From positions 620,001-684,000 of the forward strand of contig NC_018020.1 of the NCBI RefSeq assembly GCF_000266885.1: a DNA stretch of 64,000 bases. Reading direction: 5' to 3'. A program made the translations under genes and the position numbers. This document shows positions 17,086 to 26,430 of the stretch, in pieces (positions within the stretch are counted from its first letter, which is position 1; every line of letters begins with the position of its first letter). The notes beneath the pieces are model-generated. The model did no database searches. It had not been told where the DNA came from and worked only from the letters and a program-made list of their open reading frames with translations. Origin of the DNA: Turneriella parva DSM 21527. Its GTDB lineage: Bacteria > Spirochaetota > Leptospiria > Turneriellales > Turneriellaceae.

Positions 17086-18363
17086 TTAATTTACCACTTC
17101 GTTTGCCAGCAGCTGCTCGAGCGTTTGCGGCTTGCGAATAATGCGGATTTCACCCTTTTCTGTCAGCAACACCTCTGGTATAAGTAGACGCGAATTAAAT
17201 GTTGAGCTCATCACCGAACCGTAGGCGCCGGCATAACCAATCGCGAGCCAGTCTTTTTCGGCAAGTTCAGTCAATTCACGGGCGTGCGCAAAAGTATCGG
17301 TTGATTCGCATACAGGCCCGACAATGTCATAGACCAGTTTTTTCTCCCGGCGCTGCACTGGCAGAATCGGATGGTATGCCTCGTAGAGCATTGGGCGAAT
17401 CAGGTCGTTCATCGCCGCATCGATGATCGCAATTATTTTGCCGGTGCGCTGCTTCAGATGCCGCACTTGAGACGCAAGAATGCCCAGCGGCGCCGAGATA
17501 AAACGCCCTGGCTCGAAATGTATTTCAGTTTCGCTCGCAAATATGCCCTGCACCGCCTTGGCCAGAGCAGCAAAGTCAAAATTAACAGCGTTGCCTTCGA
17601 GCTGCTGGTAATTGACGCCAAAACCACCGCCCAATGAAACGTACTCGGGTTTGGCTCCGAGAGCTTCGCTGGCGATATTGAATTTCTGCCTGAGGTATTC
17701 AGCAGTTTTGAGGTAGGGCCCGACGTCGAAAATCTGTGAACCGATGTGCGCCTGCAGCCCCACCAACCGCAAAGACGGTGATGCTTTCACGATCTTCAGC
17801 GCCTCGGCGAAATCTGCTTCGCTCAGCCCAAATTTGTTTTCTTCTTTGCCTGTGGTAATGTGGCGGTGCGTGTCGACCTCGACGTCGGGGTTGAGCCTGA
17901 AACTGACCGAACCCACGACTGATTTTTCAGCAGCAATGCGCGCGATGTCGCTGAGCTCGGCGATGCTCTCGACGTGAAAGCTGCGAATGCCGAGGTCAAG
18001 GCCCACCGCAATTTCAGCCTCGCTCTTGCCAACGCCCGCGAATACGATCTTGCCAGGCGCGAAACCGGCTTTGAGCGCGCGGTAAAGTTCGCCGCCCGAG
18101 ACGACGTCGGCGCCGAAACGTTCATGCGCCGCGATCAGCGACAGCAGCGACAAGTTGGATTGTGACTTTACAGAAAAGTAGAACTTACAGCCCGGCAGCC
18201 CCTGCTCAAGCAGCTTAACACGCTCGCTGAGCAGTGCCTCTTGGTAGACCCAAAAAGGACCAGTGTAATGATGCTTTTCGGCCAGCTCTTTCGCAGCGCG
18301 CGCCAGCAGTGTGGCCGTATCATGACCATGCCAGATGAGTTGATTATTTTGGTATGAGAACAT
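17086..18363 (-). CDS. lysA: diaminopimelate decarboxylase
   Basis: 425 aa PLP enzyme of fold type III that converts meso-diaminopimelate to lysine. The PLP lysine is K66 in YFSVKSQSN. Further family marks are FGADVVSGGE, HIGSQIFD, SLGGGFGVNY, EPGRFISAPLG and the active-site GPVCESTDTFA with the catalytic cysteine. Length fits the family. A related ornithine/arginine-type decarboxylase is less likely given the CES motif and overall length. It is separated from the upstream peroxiredoxin gene by a 14-bp hairpin. Confidence 0.92.
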   Translation of the reverse strand: MFSYQNNQLIWHGHDTATLLARAAKELAEKHHYTGPFWVYQEALLSERVKLLEQGLPGCKFYFSVKSQSNLSLLSLIAAHERFGADVVSGGELYRALKAGFAPGKIVFAGVGKSEAEIAVGLDLGIRSFHVESIAELSDIARIAAEKSVVGSVSFRLNPDVEVDTHRHITTGKEENKFGLSEADFAEALKIVKASPSLRLVGLQAHIGSQIFDVGPYLKTAEYLRQKFNIASEALGAKPEYVSLGGGFGVNYQQLEGNAVNFDFAALAKAVQGIFASETEIHFEPGRFISAPLGILASQVRHLKQRTGKIIAIIDAAMNDLIRPMLYEAYHPILPVQRREKKLVYDIVGPVCESTDTFAHARELTELAEKDWLAIGYAGAYGSVMSSTFNSRLLIPEVLLTEKGEIRIIRKPQTLEQLLANEVVN

Positions 18364-18370
18364 GTGGTAT

Positions 18371-18407
18371 CAATAGTTGGTTGCAGCAGCGCCGCAACCA
18401 ACTATTG
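18371..18407 (-). terminator. 14-bp perfect hairpin after the peroxiredoxin gene
   Basis: CAATAGTTGGTTGC (18371-18384) and its exact complement (18394-18407) enclose a 9-nt loop, just 3' of the peroxiredoxin stop (18414) and 5' of lysA. No T tract is seen. Confidence 0.6.
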
Positions 18408-18413
18408 AATTGT

Positions 18414-19004
18414 TTATTTCGCGACTTTTGCGAAGTATTCTTTTGAACCCTTCGTGTCGGCTTTCATTGAAGACGCACCGGGTGTCCAGTTTGCGGGGCA
18501 AACTTCGCCTGGGTGAGATTCGGCAAATTGGTCTGCCTGTACTGTGCGCAGAACTTCGTCGATGTTACGGCCAACGTTGTTGTTATTCACAGTCGCTGAT
18601 TTCAGCACGCCGTTACCATCGATGATGAACACACCGCGCAGTGCGATGCCAGCTTCTTCGATCAGCACACCATAGCTGCGCGCGATGTCTTTTGTGATGT
18701 CTGCCAGAATCGGGTATTTGATTTCGCCGATACCGCCTTTGTCACGGGGCACTTCGGTCCACGCCAGGTGGCTGAACTTGCTGTCTACCGAGCAGCCGAT
18801 AACCTGCGCACCGAGTTTTTCGAACTCTGCCGCTTTGTCAGAGAATGCAATAATCTCTGTCGGGCACACGAAGGTAAAGTCGAGCGGATAGAAAAAGAGC
18901 ACAACATATTTGCCCTTATAGTCGCTGAGTGAAACATCTTTAAAATCTTTGCCTACGAGCGCAGTCGCCTTGAACTCGGGGGCTTTCTTACCAATCATTA
19001 ACAT
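18414..19004 (-). CDS. typical 2-Cys peroxiredoxin (AhpC/Prx1 class)
   Basis: 196 aa thiol peroxidase of the cytoplasm. Peroxidatic Cys47 lies in DFTFVCPTE and resolving Cys169 in GEVCPANW. It also carries a GGIG loop and a C-terminal YF motif (KEYFAKVAK), the pair associated with hyperoxidation-sensitive 2-Cys enzymes; this is known for eukaryote-like Prx and some bacteria. The ATG at 19004 has AAGGAG 5-6 nt upstream. A 19-bp perfect dyad and a TATAAT lie just upstream, suggesting repressor control. Confidence 0.95.
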   Translation of the reverse strand: MLMIGKKAPEFKATALVGKDFKDVSLSDYKGKYVVLFFYPLDFTFVCPTEIIAFSDKAAEFEKLGAQVIGCSVDSKFSHLAWTEVPRDKGGIGEIKYPILADITKDIARSYGVLIEEAGIALRGVFIIDGNGVLKSATVNNNNVGRNIDEVLRTVQADQFAESHPGEVCPANWTPGASSMKADTKGSKEYFAKVAK

Positions 19005-19015
19005 AGAAACTCCTT

Positions 19016-19050
19016 ATTATACTTAGTCTTTTATTTTACTTCGTAAAATA
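19016..19050 (-). promoter_or_regulatory. peroxiredoxin promoter with 19-bp operator-like dyad
   Basis: TATAAT occupies 19021-19016 on the minus strand. TATTTTAC-nnn-GTAAAATA (19032-19050) is a perfect inverted repeat overlapping the expected -35 position. The dyad differs from the 7-1-7 PerR box and the Fur box. The TATAAT directly abuts the Shine-Dalgarno (AAGGAG), so the start point predicted from it would leave only a few leader nucleotides. Confidence 0.5.
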
Positions 19051-19087
19051 TAGCTGATCTCACGATTCTTGGCCACAAAAGTAAACG

Positions 19088-19126
19088 CATTAGGTTACCG
19101 AAGGCTACGCCTTCGGTAACCTAATG
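19088..19126 (-). terminator. 18-bp perfect hairpin 3' of tRNA-Arg
   Basis: CATTAGGTTACCGAAGGC (19088-19105) and its exact complement (19109-19126) enclose TAC. It is followed on the minus strand by a T-rich stretch (CGTTTACTTTTG). Probable terminator for tRNA-Arg. Confidence 0.7.
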
Positions 19127-19132
19127 CTCGTG

Positions 19133-19206
19133 TGCGGCTGGCAGGAGTCGAACCTGCTACCCTTTGGTTCGAAGCCAAATACTCTATCCAGATGAGCTAC
19201 AGCCGC
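19133..19206 (-). tRNA. tRNA-Arg (anticodon UCG)
   Basis: 74 nt including discriminator A. Acceptor GCGGCUG/CAGCCGC, D arm GCUC...GAGU, anticodon stem UUUGG/CCAAA with loop CUUCGAA (anticodon UCG, reading CGA), T arm GCAGG-UUCGACU-CCUGC. CCA is not encoded. Its first 17 nt are repeated in inverted orientation immediately upstream (19212-19228). Confidence 0.95.
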
Positions 19207-19228
19207 TTTCGGCGGCTGTAGCTCATCT
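19190..19228. repeat. inverted copy of the tRNA-Arg 5' end
   Basis: The first 17 nt of tRNA-Arg (19190-19206 on the + strand) and 19212-19228 form a perfect 17-bp inverted repeat with loop TTTCG. A precursor starting upstream could therefore pair its leader with the acceptor and D-arm strand of the tRNA. Confidence 0.8.
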
Positions 19229-19308
19229 ATGTGACGAACTATGGCCGCGATTGCTTAGATAAATTTCTGTTTTTTAGACACGCGGTCAATGAAAACAGAT
19301 GTGGCAAA

Positions 19309-19722
19309 TTAACCGCCGCTGTTCTTGTTCGGTGCGCTGCAGATTGTTTTGAAAAGATCTTCGCTGCCGGGCTCGGCTTTCCATAAGGGGCGGCCTTTGG
19401 GGTCACGCAGGGCATAAGACTTGCCGCTGAGCTTCAGCTGTACGACCAGCGCGGTTGCATCGCTCTGAACGAGCAGCTTCGCCTCGATTTCAGAACCGAT
19501 TTTTATATCAATCTGGCGCTGCAGCAGATACCATTTGGGTGCAAGGTGCAGATTGATAACACCTTTGTCTTTGGTCGAAAGCATCGCGTGCAAGACGTAA
19601 TCCATCGATTTGCCGCAATAGTCTTCTTCGACGCTGACAACCTTGCCGCTGACACTCAGTTTCTTACCCACGGCGAGCAGAGGTAGCGTAAGCAGCAGAA
19701 TCAAGAACGATATTCTCTTCAT
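19309..19722 (-). CDS. small exported protein, function unknown
   Basis: 137 aa from the ATG at 19722, which gives a clean signal peptide MKRISFLILLLTLPLLAVG; an upstream in-frame start at 19755 adds 11 residues with no signal character. The mature protein is beta-rich (KLSVSGKVVSVEEDYCG, IGSEIEAKLLVQSD), with two cysteines that could pair. Divergent from pyrE. No family recognised; the alternating strands suggest a small periplasmic OB-like or barrel domain, unproven. Confidence 0.7.
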   Translation of the reverse strand: MKRISFLILLLTLPLLAVGKKLSVSGKVVSVEEDYCGKSMDYVLHAMLSTKDKGVINLHLAPKWYLLQRQIDIKIGSEIEAKLLVQSDATALVVQLKLSGKSYALRDPKGRPLWKAEPGSEDLFKTICSAPNKNSGG

Positions 19723-19817
19723 ATACCATTTACGGTAGTTCAGGCTGCACAGCAACCATAACGCAGCGCAGCGATTATGGTCTTTTCGCCGCGTCTAAAC
19801 CCGCGTTAGTGTCGGCG

Positions 19818-20405
19818 ATGAGCGATCTGGCCGCCGACAAAGCCCTGTTAAAAGAAGCAATCCGCAAATTTTCTTATCGCGAAAACCATGCCGAGCCGTT
19901 CACACTGGCGTCAGGCAAAAAGAGCCCGTATTATTTCGACCTGAAACAGACGCTGCTACAGCCGAAATACCTGGCCCTTGCCGGCCGTATTGTTTCGCAG
20001 ATCATTGCGCAGCACTACCAGGGCAAGGTCATCGCCGCGGGGCTCACGATGGGGGCCGACCCCATCATCTATTCAGCAGTTCTAGCGGTCGACTACGCAC
20101 CCGGCGCGGGCAAACCTGAACTCGTACCCGCGATTGTGCGCAAAGAAGCCAAAGACCACGGCACGGGCAAGAAGATTGAGATGCTCAAGGGTATCGACAC
20201 GGCTACCCCCTGCGTCATGGTCGACGACGTGATCACGACCGCAGGCTCTACGCTCAAGGCCTTCGCGGCGATGCGCGAAGCGGGTTTCGCGATCAAGCAT
20301 GCGGTGTGCATACTTGACCGGGGCGAAGGCGGCGCCGCAGCGCTCGCCGAAAACGGCGTTACCCTGCTTTCGGTTTTCACAGCCGAAGAATTTAAGGAGC
20401 GCTAA
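19818..20405 (+). CDS. pyrE: orotate phosphoribosyltransferase
   Basis: 195 aa from the ATG at 19818 (an in-frame GTG lies at 19809). It joins orotate to PRPP to make OMP in de novo pyrimidine synthesis. The PRPP loop CVMVDDVITTAGSTLKA is at residues ~133-149, and the N-terminal FTLASGKKSPYYFDLK segment is family specific. Followed after 2 nt by a membrane protein gene. Confidence 0.94.
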   Translation: MSDLAADKALLKEAIRKFSYRENHAEPFTLASGKKSPYYFDLKQTLLQPKYLALAGRIVSQIIAQHYQGKVIAAGLTMGADPIIYSAVLAVDYAPGAGKPELVPAIVRKEAKDHGTGKKIEMLKGIDTATPCVMVDDVITTAGSTLKAFAAMREAGFAIKHAVCILDRGEGGAAALAENGVTLLSVFTAEEFKER

Positions 20406-20407
20406 CG

Positions 20408-20917
20408 ATGAAGATTCTGTTTCGCAACCTCGGCTACGCGCTGCTTCTCACGATTATCAGCGTGTTCGTGAACCATGCACTCGGCTTCAATACAGAGCGT
20501 CACGACATCGGCGATTATTCGCGCCATACCGTGACGGTGATCTTCTGGTGTTCGATATTTCTGACAATCGTGCAGATTCGTGCTGTTTCGGGCGATGACC
20601 ATAATTTTCTGACCGCGTTTCGTCTCGGCTTTTTCTATTCGGCGTTTTATTCGGCAGCCTTTGCCCTGTTCATGATTTTCTACCAGCGCGTGATCAACCC
20701 CCAGTTCTACCCAACCTATCGTAAATTTTTCGAAGACCGTCTGGTTACGGCAAAACTTTCGCCAGACCTGATCGCGTCGCGCATGCGCCAGTTCGACATG
20801 AGCTTCAACGGTGATTTCCCGACTTATGTTTTACTGTTCTTGTACATGGCGATGGGCGGAGCTATTCTGTCGGCGATTGCAGCAGCAATATTCAGAAACC
20901 CGGTGAAGAATGGCTGA
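20408..20917 (+). CDS. DUF4199-like small membrane protein
   Basis: 169 aa with four predicted membrane segments (residues ~8-27, ~45-62, ~75-95, ~137-160). The long loop between segments 3 and 4 (YPTYRKFFEDRLVTAKL) resembles the DUF4199 family, whose role is unknown. It starts 2 nt after pyrE and overlaps the next gene by 8 bp, so it is probably cotranscribed with pyrE. Confidence 0.7.
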   Translation: MKILFRNLGYALLLTIISVFVNHALGFNTERHDIGDYSRHTVTVIFWCSIFLTIVQIRAVSGDDHNFLTAFRLGFFYSAFYSAAFALFMIFYQRVINPQFYPTYRKFFEDRLVTAKLSPDLIASRMRQFDMSFNGDFPTYVLLFLYMAMGGAILSAIAAAIFRNPVKNG

Positions 20918-21284
20918 AGCGCGGTTCTACGGTAATAGTGATGATGAGTTCTTTTCACTAAACCGAAAAAGCACGGGCCCTGCAGAGAAAGTGATACTGA
21001 TTGCAGGCTATACGCGTGCCGGCAAAGAACAGTTTAGCCGCGAAATTGCTGTGGCGGCCAAAGATTTACAGGCGCTTGCCACCTGGTTAGACGATTTCTG
21101 GAACGAAGCGCCCCCGGTTCAACTCGCCGAGGGATTCATTCGCTTCGTCTACTCGCACCGCGAACATATAGGCGAAGGCTATTACAATATCGAATTTGAC
21201 GGCAAAAAGATTCTGCAGGTCTATGAGCAGCTTGGCACCTCAAACACCTTTCGCGCCAGCCAGATTCGCTCGCTCTTGAACTGA
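20910..21284 (+). CDS. small protein of unknown function
   Basis: 124 aa, soluble and acidic, overlapping the DUF4199 gene by 8 bp and ending 1 nt before the EamA gene. The early VILIAGYTRAGKEQFSREIA segment looks like a strand-turn-helix. GYTRAGKEQ resembles a P-loop only loosely (GxxxxGK without the following S/T), so nucleotide binding is not claimed. Coupled translation with its neighbours supports it being a real gene. Function unknown. Confidence 0.65.
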   Translation: MAEARFYGNSDDEFFSLNRKSTGPAEKVILIAGYTRAGKEQFSREIAVAAKDLQALATWLDDFWNEAPPVQLAEGFIRFVYSHREHIGEGYYNIEFDGKKILQVYEQLGTSNTFRASQIRSLLN

Positions 21285-21285
21285 C

Positions 21286-22152
21286 ATGCAAAATGCCTGG
21301 CTGCTTCTGATCGTCAGCGCCGTGCTCTGGGGCGGCGTTTTTCATGTGATCAAATACCCGCTGTCGGTGGCGCCGCCGTTCGTCGTGATTTTCGTGCGCT
21401 TTGCCCTCACGGTACTTCTGCTTTCGCCATGGCTCATCGCGCGCCACAACTACCGGCGCGCATTCAACCGTGAAAATCTGGGAGATTTGATCTTTCTCGC
21501 ACTCGTCGGCATATGCGCGTACAACACCTTCTTTACCTATGGCATGGCGCTGTCAGAACCCGCGACGGGGTCGCTGATTATTGCGGCCAACCCCGCGATG
21601 ACAACCTTCATTTCGCGCCTCTGGAAAAAAGAAATCATTTCGCCGATTCGCTGGGTGGGCATTGCGCTCGCTTTCTTCGGTCTCGTGTTTATCGTCTTTG
21701 AAGGCAGCGCGGCGAATCTCGGCCGATTGCAACTTGGCGCCGGCAACCTGATTTTACTCGGCGCTCCGTTTGTGTGGGCAATCTATTCGATCAAGAGCCG
21801 CGAAGTCTTACAGCGCGTGCCGACCATGGTATTCACGCCCGCGGTGCTGCTGCTCTCGCTGCCACTGCAGGGTTTTGCCGCTTTGTTGCAGCTCGACGGT
21901 TTTGCCTGGGCGGGTGAGGCGAAATTCTGGTGGCCCGTCGTCTTTCTCGGCGTTATGGCGACCGGCGTCGCCTACCTCTGCTGGAACAAGGGCATTGAAC
22001 TTCTCGGTGCAGCCCGCGGTTCGGTTTTTATCAACCTGATTCCCGTGACGGCGATCGTCATCTCATGGGTCTTGGGCCACCCGCTGCATGCATTCCACTT
22101 TATAGGCGGATCGATAGTCGTACTCGGTGTTATTCTCGCTTCGCGAAAATAA
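21286..22152 (+). CDS. EamA/DMT-family permease
   Basis: 288 aa with about ten membrane segments in two EamA repeats (residues ~1-140 and ~150-288). Typical marks are LWGGVFHVIKYPLS at the N-terminus and SEPATGSLIIAANPAM in the middle of repeat 1, with VMATGVAYLCWNKGIELLGA in repeat 2. Family members export metabolites or amino acids; the substrate cannot be told from sequence. Its 3' end overlaps the convergent acyl-CoA synthetase gene by 23 bp. Confidence 0.88.
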   Translation: MQNAWLLLIVSAVLWGGVFHVIKYPLSVAPPFVVIFVRFALTVLLLSPWLIARHNYRRAFNRENLGDLIFLALVGICAYNTFFTYGMALSEPATGSLIIAANPAMTTFISRLWKKEIISPIRWVGIALAFFGLVFIVFEGSAANLGRLQLGAGNLILLGAPFVWAIYSIKSREVLQRVPTMVFTPAVLLLSLPLQGFAALLQLDGFAWAGEAKFWWPVVFLGVMATGVAYLCWNKGIELLGAARGSVFINLIPVTAIVISWVLGHPLHAFHFIGGSIVVLGVILASRK

Positions 22153-23971
22153 CACTCTTGAACTCACGGCGAATGAATTCGCGGCGGGGCTTCAATGTCT
22201 GTGTCAACTCGGCGCCGCGGTGAAAGCGCCGGGGCAGCACGTGAATTCGTGTCGGCCGCGCCGCTGCAGACAAACCTGAGTCGATGAGCAGTCTCTCAAA
22301 TTCTTTCTGGTAGAGGCCCTTGGCAACACCCGCAAGAAGCGGCAACCAGAAGTCACCGTGCTTTTCAGGCCTTTCGGCATATTCGGCAAGTGCCGGGGCA
22401 TACGAATGCTGCGCGAGCCACTGCAACAACTCATGAAAATCGGGCACCACAAGCGCGACCGGTGTTCTGTCACCGCTCTCGGTAACTACAACCCAACCGA
22501 CGAACCGGCTGCCGCGCAAGACATTCTCGACAAGTTCAGGAAACACCCTCTCTCCGGTCGCGACACGAAACGCATTGATTTTGCGACCGACAACTACCAG
22601 GTTACCGCGCGAGTCGAGCGAGCCGATATCGCCAGTCTTGTATTGCAGTGGCGGCTGCGGATTACTCTTCAATGCCTGCATGTCGGCAAAATAACCGGCG
22701 AACACGTTGGGCCCGGTCACACAGATCTCGCCGAGCAACGCTGCACCCGAACCCGAATTTTCGAGTGCTTCGATCGTCACGTGCACCCCGGGCAATACCC
22801 TGCCGACCGCACCGGGAAAGTTGCGCGTCGGCCTTCTGAGCGCCGTAACACATTGTTCGGTTGAACCATAACCTTCAAGTACCTGAAACCCCAACGCTCT
22901 GAGCGTTTCGTCGACTACCAGGGGCAGCGGGGCATCACCCATGATGGCGTACCTAAGCGTCGGGCTCACACGCCGGCGAATTGCACGAAAAATCGTGCGC
23001 TGCAAGACCCAGCGTACAGGCAAGAGGTATGCGAGTTTGACAATGGCAAAGATCGAAGGTGTCTGTTTGTCATAGCGGGTGCGGCTGAACCAGTACTCGA
23101 ATATGCGGTCAGTTTTGATCACAGTGCGAATCGCAGAACGCAGAATAATCCTCATTTTGCTTTTTTCGATCTGCGATATAATCTGCCGATAAACAGCTTC
23201 CCAGATTTCGGGAAAGCTCGGAAACACCGTTACCCCCGAAGTTTTAAGGGCACCTGCCAGAGCCGGTATTGAAGAGTAGACGACCGAGCCGCCGGTCGCA
23301 ATGGCAACGTATTCGACAAGTCGGGCATAAAGGTGCCACGAGGGCAAACACGAGAGAAAAACATCGCTGCGCCTCAGCTTCAGTACGCGCGGAATAACAC
23401 GCATCGCATGCAAAAACGAACGCTGTAAAACCGGCACTTGCTTGGCCACGCCCGTTGTGCCCGAGGTTGCGATGATGGCAGAAACGGCAATTGTACGTTC
23501 GCTCAATAGCCTTTGATTGCCCACACCTGACTCGAATATGTTGCCGAGGGTGGTTGCGTTGGGCTCGGTACCCGAAGCCACAATCAATGCCAAAGATCGC
23601 TGCACGATGCGCAGCGAAAGCAGCTGGCCCGCGGCAGCCGTATCGAGCACGATGATCACCTTGCTGCCCGTTTTTTCGGCGAGCGCGGCTATTTCATTCG
23701 CGGGCTTAGCCGATTCAACAGGAAACTCAACCGCGCCGATTGCCTGAATTGACAGGCTGACGATCAGCCACCATCGACTCTGATCGGCCACCACAATGAT
23801 CGCCTCGTGCTGCGATACATGCAGTTCGTGTTGCAGATAGCGAGCAAGCGACAGCACACGCTGGTGCACTTCGGCATAGCTAAGACTCTCACCTTCGGCA
23901 GTAAGGCAGACACTCGCGGGAAATCGGCGCGCAGAATCGCAGAACTTTCGATAGACAGAATGGTCGTGCAC
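22130..23971 (-). CDS. AMP-forming acyl-CoA synthetase (long-chain type)
   Basis: 613 aa ANL-superfamily enzyme. The P-loop is IIATSGTTGVAKQVPV (a slightly divergent TSGTTGxPKG with Ala for Pro). Also present are GYGSTEQCVTA (A5), YKTGDIGSLDSRGNLVV (A7) and GRKINAFRVATGERVFPE (A8 lysine region). Size and the final motifs fit FadD-like long-chain fatty acyl-CoA ligases. It would activate fatty acids for beta-oxidation, which Leptospira-type organisms rely on for carbon. Overlaps the EamA gene tail to tail. Confidence 0.88.
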   Translation of the reverse strand: MHDHSVYRKFCDSARRFPASVCLTAEGESLSYAEVHQRVLSLARYLQHELHVSQHEAIIVVADQSRWWLIVSLSIQAIGAVEFPVESAKPANEIAALAEKTGSKVIIVLDTAAAGQLLSLRIVQRSLALIVASGTEPNATTLGNIFESGVGNQRLLSERTIAVSAIIATSGTTGVAKQVPVLQRSFLHAMRVIPRVLKLRRSDVFLSCLPSWHLYARLVEYVAIATGGSVVYSSIPALAGALKTSGVTVFPSFPEIWEAVYRQIISQIEKSKMRIILRSAIRTVIKTDRIFEYWFSRTRYDKQTPSIFAIVKLAYLLPVRWVLQRTIFRAIRRRVSPTLRYAIMGDAPLPLVVDETLRALGFQVLEGYGSTEQCVTALRRPTRNFPGAVGRVLPGVHVTIEALENSGSGAALLGEICVTGPNVFAGYFADMQALKSNPQPPLQYKTGDIGSLDSRGNLVVVGRKINAFRVATGERVFPELVENVLRGSRFVGWVVVTESGDRTPVALVVPDFHELLQWLAQHSYAPALAEYAERPEKHGDFWLPLLAGVAKGLYQKEFERLLIDSGLSAAARPTRIHVLPRRFHRGAELTQTLKPRREFIRREFKSVIFAKRE

Positions 23972-23990
23972 GGTGAGAAATCAATTCTTA

Positions 23991-24022
23991 GGCCAGCTTC
24001 GCCTGTAAAGCCGAAGCTGGCC
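23991..24022 (-). terminator. hairpin after copA
   Basis: GGCCAGCTTCG (23991-24001) pairs with CGAAGCTGGCC (24012-24022), loop 10 nt. It lies between the copA stop and the acyl-CoA synthetase start on the same strand, and plausibly ends the copper operon. Confidence 0.6.
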
Positions 24023-24029
24023 GATGCAG

Positions 24030-26219
24030 CTAGCGCAGCTTCACCCGCTGCAACCGCAACGCATTGAGCGTCACCGATACCGAACTGAGCGCCATCGCGG
24101 CACCCGCTAGCCACGGCGCCAGAAACCCCGCTGCCGCCACCGGAATGCCGATGGTGTTATAGGCAAGTGCCCAGAACAGGTTCTGCCGAATATTGCGCAT
24201 CGTGAGCCGCGACATGCGAACCGCGCGCACCAGGCCCTTGAGATCGCTGCCCAGAAGCGCCACATCGGCCGTTTCGATCGCGATGTCCGAACCACCGCCC
24301 ATTGCGATACCGACGTCTGCTGCGGCCAAAGCTGGGGCGTCATTTATTCCATCCCCAACCATTCCCACATGTCTATCGCCGGCTTTAAGCTCAGCAATGA
24401 TGCCTGCCTTACCTTCTGGCTTCACGCCCGCGTAATAGCGGTCGATACCGGCTTTCGCTGCAATCGCCGCCGCGGTGCGCTCGTTGTCGCCGGTGATCAT
24501 CACGGTTTCGACGCCGAGCTCTTTGAGTTCAGCAATCACGGCGCGTGCTTCAGGGCGAATTTCGTCGGCAATTGCGATGAGTCCGGCAATCGTCGCGTTA
24601 CGGACAACTGCCACGACTGTCTGGCCTTCAGCTTCGAGCGCGGCGGTTTTTTCGGCGAACGCGGCGAGATCAAGACCACGCTCGGCGATGAAGCGGGGTG
24701 AGCCGATCAGCACCGGCGTGCCCGAGAACATCGCCTCGACACCGCCACCGGGCGAGACACGAAAGTTCTGCACTTCGGCGAGGGTGAGCTTGCGCTCGTT
24801 CGCGGCGGCAACCACTGCCTGTGCCAGCGGGTGTTCGCTCAACTGCTCGACCGACGCCGCCATAGCCAAAAACTCCGCTTCGTTTTCGCCAGTGACGATC
24901 GCCGTCACCTTGGGCTCGCCGCGGGTAATCGTGCCGGTCTTGTCGAGTGCGATGATCTGCACGCCACCTGCATGCTCGAGGTGCACCCCGCTGCGAAAGA
25001 GAACCCCCGCCTCGGCCGCACGGCCCGAACCCGCCATGATCGATGTCGGTGTCGCGAGGCCGAGCGCACACGGGCAGGCAATTACGAGCACCGCAATAGC
25101 ATTCTCGAGCGCCCGGGCAAAGTTGCCGGTATCGACAATGAAGTACCAGGCGACAAATGTGGCAACGGCAACCAGCAGCACAGTCGGAGTGAAAACCGCG
25201 GAGACACGGTCGGCAAAACGCTGTATCGGCGCGCGCGCACCTTGCGCCTCTTTGACTGCCCGCACAATGCGCGCGAGTGTCGCATCTTTGCCGACCTTTT
25301 CGGCGCGAATGCGCAGTGACCCGAGTTGGTTGAGGGTGGCGCCGATAACGGCATCACCTGCCTTCTTCTCAACGGGCATACTTTCACCCGTGATCATGGC
25401 CTCGTTTACCGCAGACGCTCCGTCGATGACAGTGGCATCCACCGGGATAATTTCACCGGGTTTCACGCGCACAACATCACCGACGCGCACCTTTTCGATC
25501 GGTACTTCGAGCACTGCCCCGTCGCGTTCGACGAAGGCGCTCTTCGCCTGCAGGTGCATCAGCTTGCTGATCGCCGAAGAGGTTTTACCCTTCGCGCGCG
25601 CCTCGAGCAGCTTGCCCAAAAGAATCAGCGTAATGAGGACTGCGCTGGTTTCATAGTAAAGCTGCGCGTGTCCCCCGTGCTGCAAGGTCATCCACAAGCT
25701 ATAGAAGAAAGCGGCTGACGTGCCCAATGAGACCAGAGTATCCATATTGGCACTCTTGTCTAAAAGCGCACGCCAGGCGCCGGCGTAGAAGCGCGCACCG
25801 ATAATGAACTGCACCGGCGCGGCGAGCACAAGCTGAAACCACGGGTTCATAAGAATCGCGGGCATCGGCAAAAAAGAGATGCCAAGGTGCGCGACCATGG
25901 TGTAGGCCAATGGCAGCGACAGAAATGCCGAGACGAGCCACAGGCGAAATGTGTGCACGTACTCGCGGTAGCGTTCTGCGGCGCGCTGGTCGCTTTCTTC
26001 TTCTTTTTGTTCTGCCGCGCCGTAGCCCAGCTGCTCGACTTTACCGATCAGCTGCGGCAATTCACAGACGGCCTCGTCATACTCGACCGAAGCCGTCTCC
26101 ATCGCGAAGTTGACCGTCGCCGACTGCACACCGGGAAGTTTGCTTAAACCTTTCTCAATCCGCAGCGCGCAGTTGGCGCAGGTCATGCCCGAAATATCGA
26201 GCGTCTTTTGCTGGCTCAT
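24030..26219 (-). CDS. copA: copper-exporting P1B-type ATPase
   Basis: 729 aa. One N-terminal heavy-metal domain with GMTCANC (C14, C17), eight membrane segments, the transmembrane CPC motif ([12 protein letters not shown]), actuator TGES, phosphorylation site DKTGT, and hinge [20 protein letters not shown]. The CPC plus a Met/Ser-rich membrane segment 8 indicates Cu(I) export to the periplasm. It starts 7 nt after copZ, the matching chaperone gene, so they form an operon. Confidence 0.95.
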   Translation of the reverse strand: MSQQKTLDISGMTCANCALRIEKGLSKLPGVQSATVNFAMETASVEYDEAVCELPQLIGKVEQLGYGAAEQKEEESDQRAAERYREYVHTFRLWLVSAFLSLPLAYTMVAHLGISFLPMPAILMNPWFQLVLAAPVQFIIGARFYAGAWRALLDKSANMDTLVSLGTSAAFFYSLWMTLQHGGHAQLYYETSAVLITLILLGKLLEARAKGKTSSAISKLMHLQAKSAFVERDGAVLEVPIEKVRVGDVVRVKPGEIIPVDATVIDGASAVNEAMITGESMPVEKKAGDAVIGATLNQLGSLRIRAEKVGKDATLARIVRAVKEAQGARAPIQRFADRVSAVFTPTVLLVAVATFVAWYFIVDTGNFARALENAIAVLVIACPCALGLATPTSIMAGSGRAAEAGVLFRSGVHLEHAGGVQIIALDKTGTITRGEPKVTAIVTGENEAEFLAMAASVEQLSEHPLAQAVVAAANERKLTLAEVQNFRVSPGGGVEAMFSGTPVLIGSPRFIAERGLDLAAFAEKTAALEAEGQTVVAVVRNATIAGLIAIADEIRPEARAVIAELKELGVETVMITGDNERTAAAIAAKAGIDRYYAGVKPEGKAGIIAELKAGDRHVGMVGDGINDAPALAAADVGIAMGGGSDIAIETADVALLGSDLKGLVRAVRMSRLTMRNIRQNLFWALAYNTIGIPVAAAGFLAPWLAGAAMALSSVSVTLNALRLQRVKLR

Positions 26220-26226
26220 ATTGGCC

Positions 26227-26430
26227 TCAATTTTTCACCGAGTAGCCATTCTCTTCGATGGCCTCGCGGATTTTCGCCAGCTGGTCGGTGCTCTCGTCAT
26301 AGGTGATGTGCGCTACGGCGGCCACACGGTCGGCTTTGCCCGTGGCGCCGGCATCGCGAATAACCTCTTCGACCGTGCGCTCGCAGTGCCCGCAGGTCAT
26401 GCCCTCAATTTTAAGTTCTATTTCTTTCAT
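26227..26430 (-). CDS. copZ: copper chaperone (HMA domain)
   Basis: 67 aa, a single heavy-metal-associated domain with GMTCGHC (C13, C16). It delivers Cu(I) to the N-terminal domain of CopA. AAGGGGG precedes the ATG at short spacing. A small dyad CGGCA-C-TGCCG lies upstream at 26455-26465 and could be part of a metal-responsive operator, but it matches no box I know. Confidence 0.92.
   Translation of the reverse strand: MKEIELKIEGMTCGHCERTVEEVIRDAGATGKADRVAAVAHITYDESTDQLAKIREAIEENGYSVKN

Noticed and set aside
20910-21284. Possible P-loop GYTRAGKEQ in the small unknown protein
   Set aside because: It lacks the Ser/Thr after GK and any Walker B region, so nucleotide binding is not supported.
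24475-25656. A 393-codon open frame on the + strand across the middle of copA
   Set aside because: It lies antisense to a fully recognisable copper ATPase, has low-complexity serine/alanine/arginine-rich content, and matches no family.
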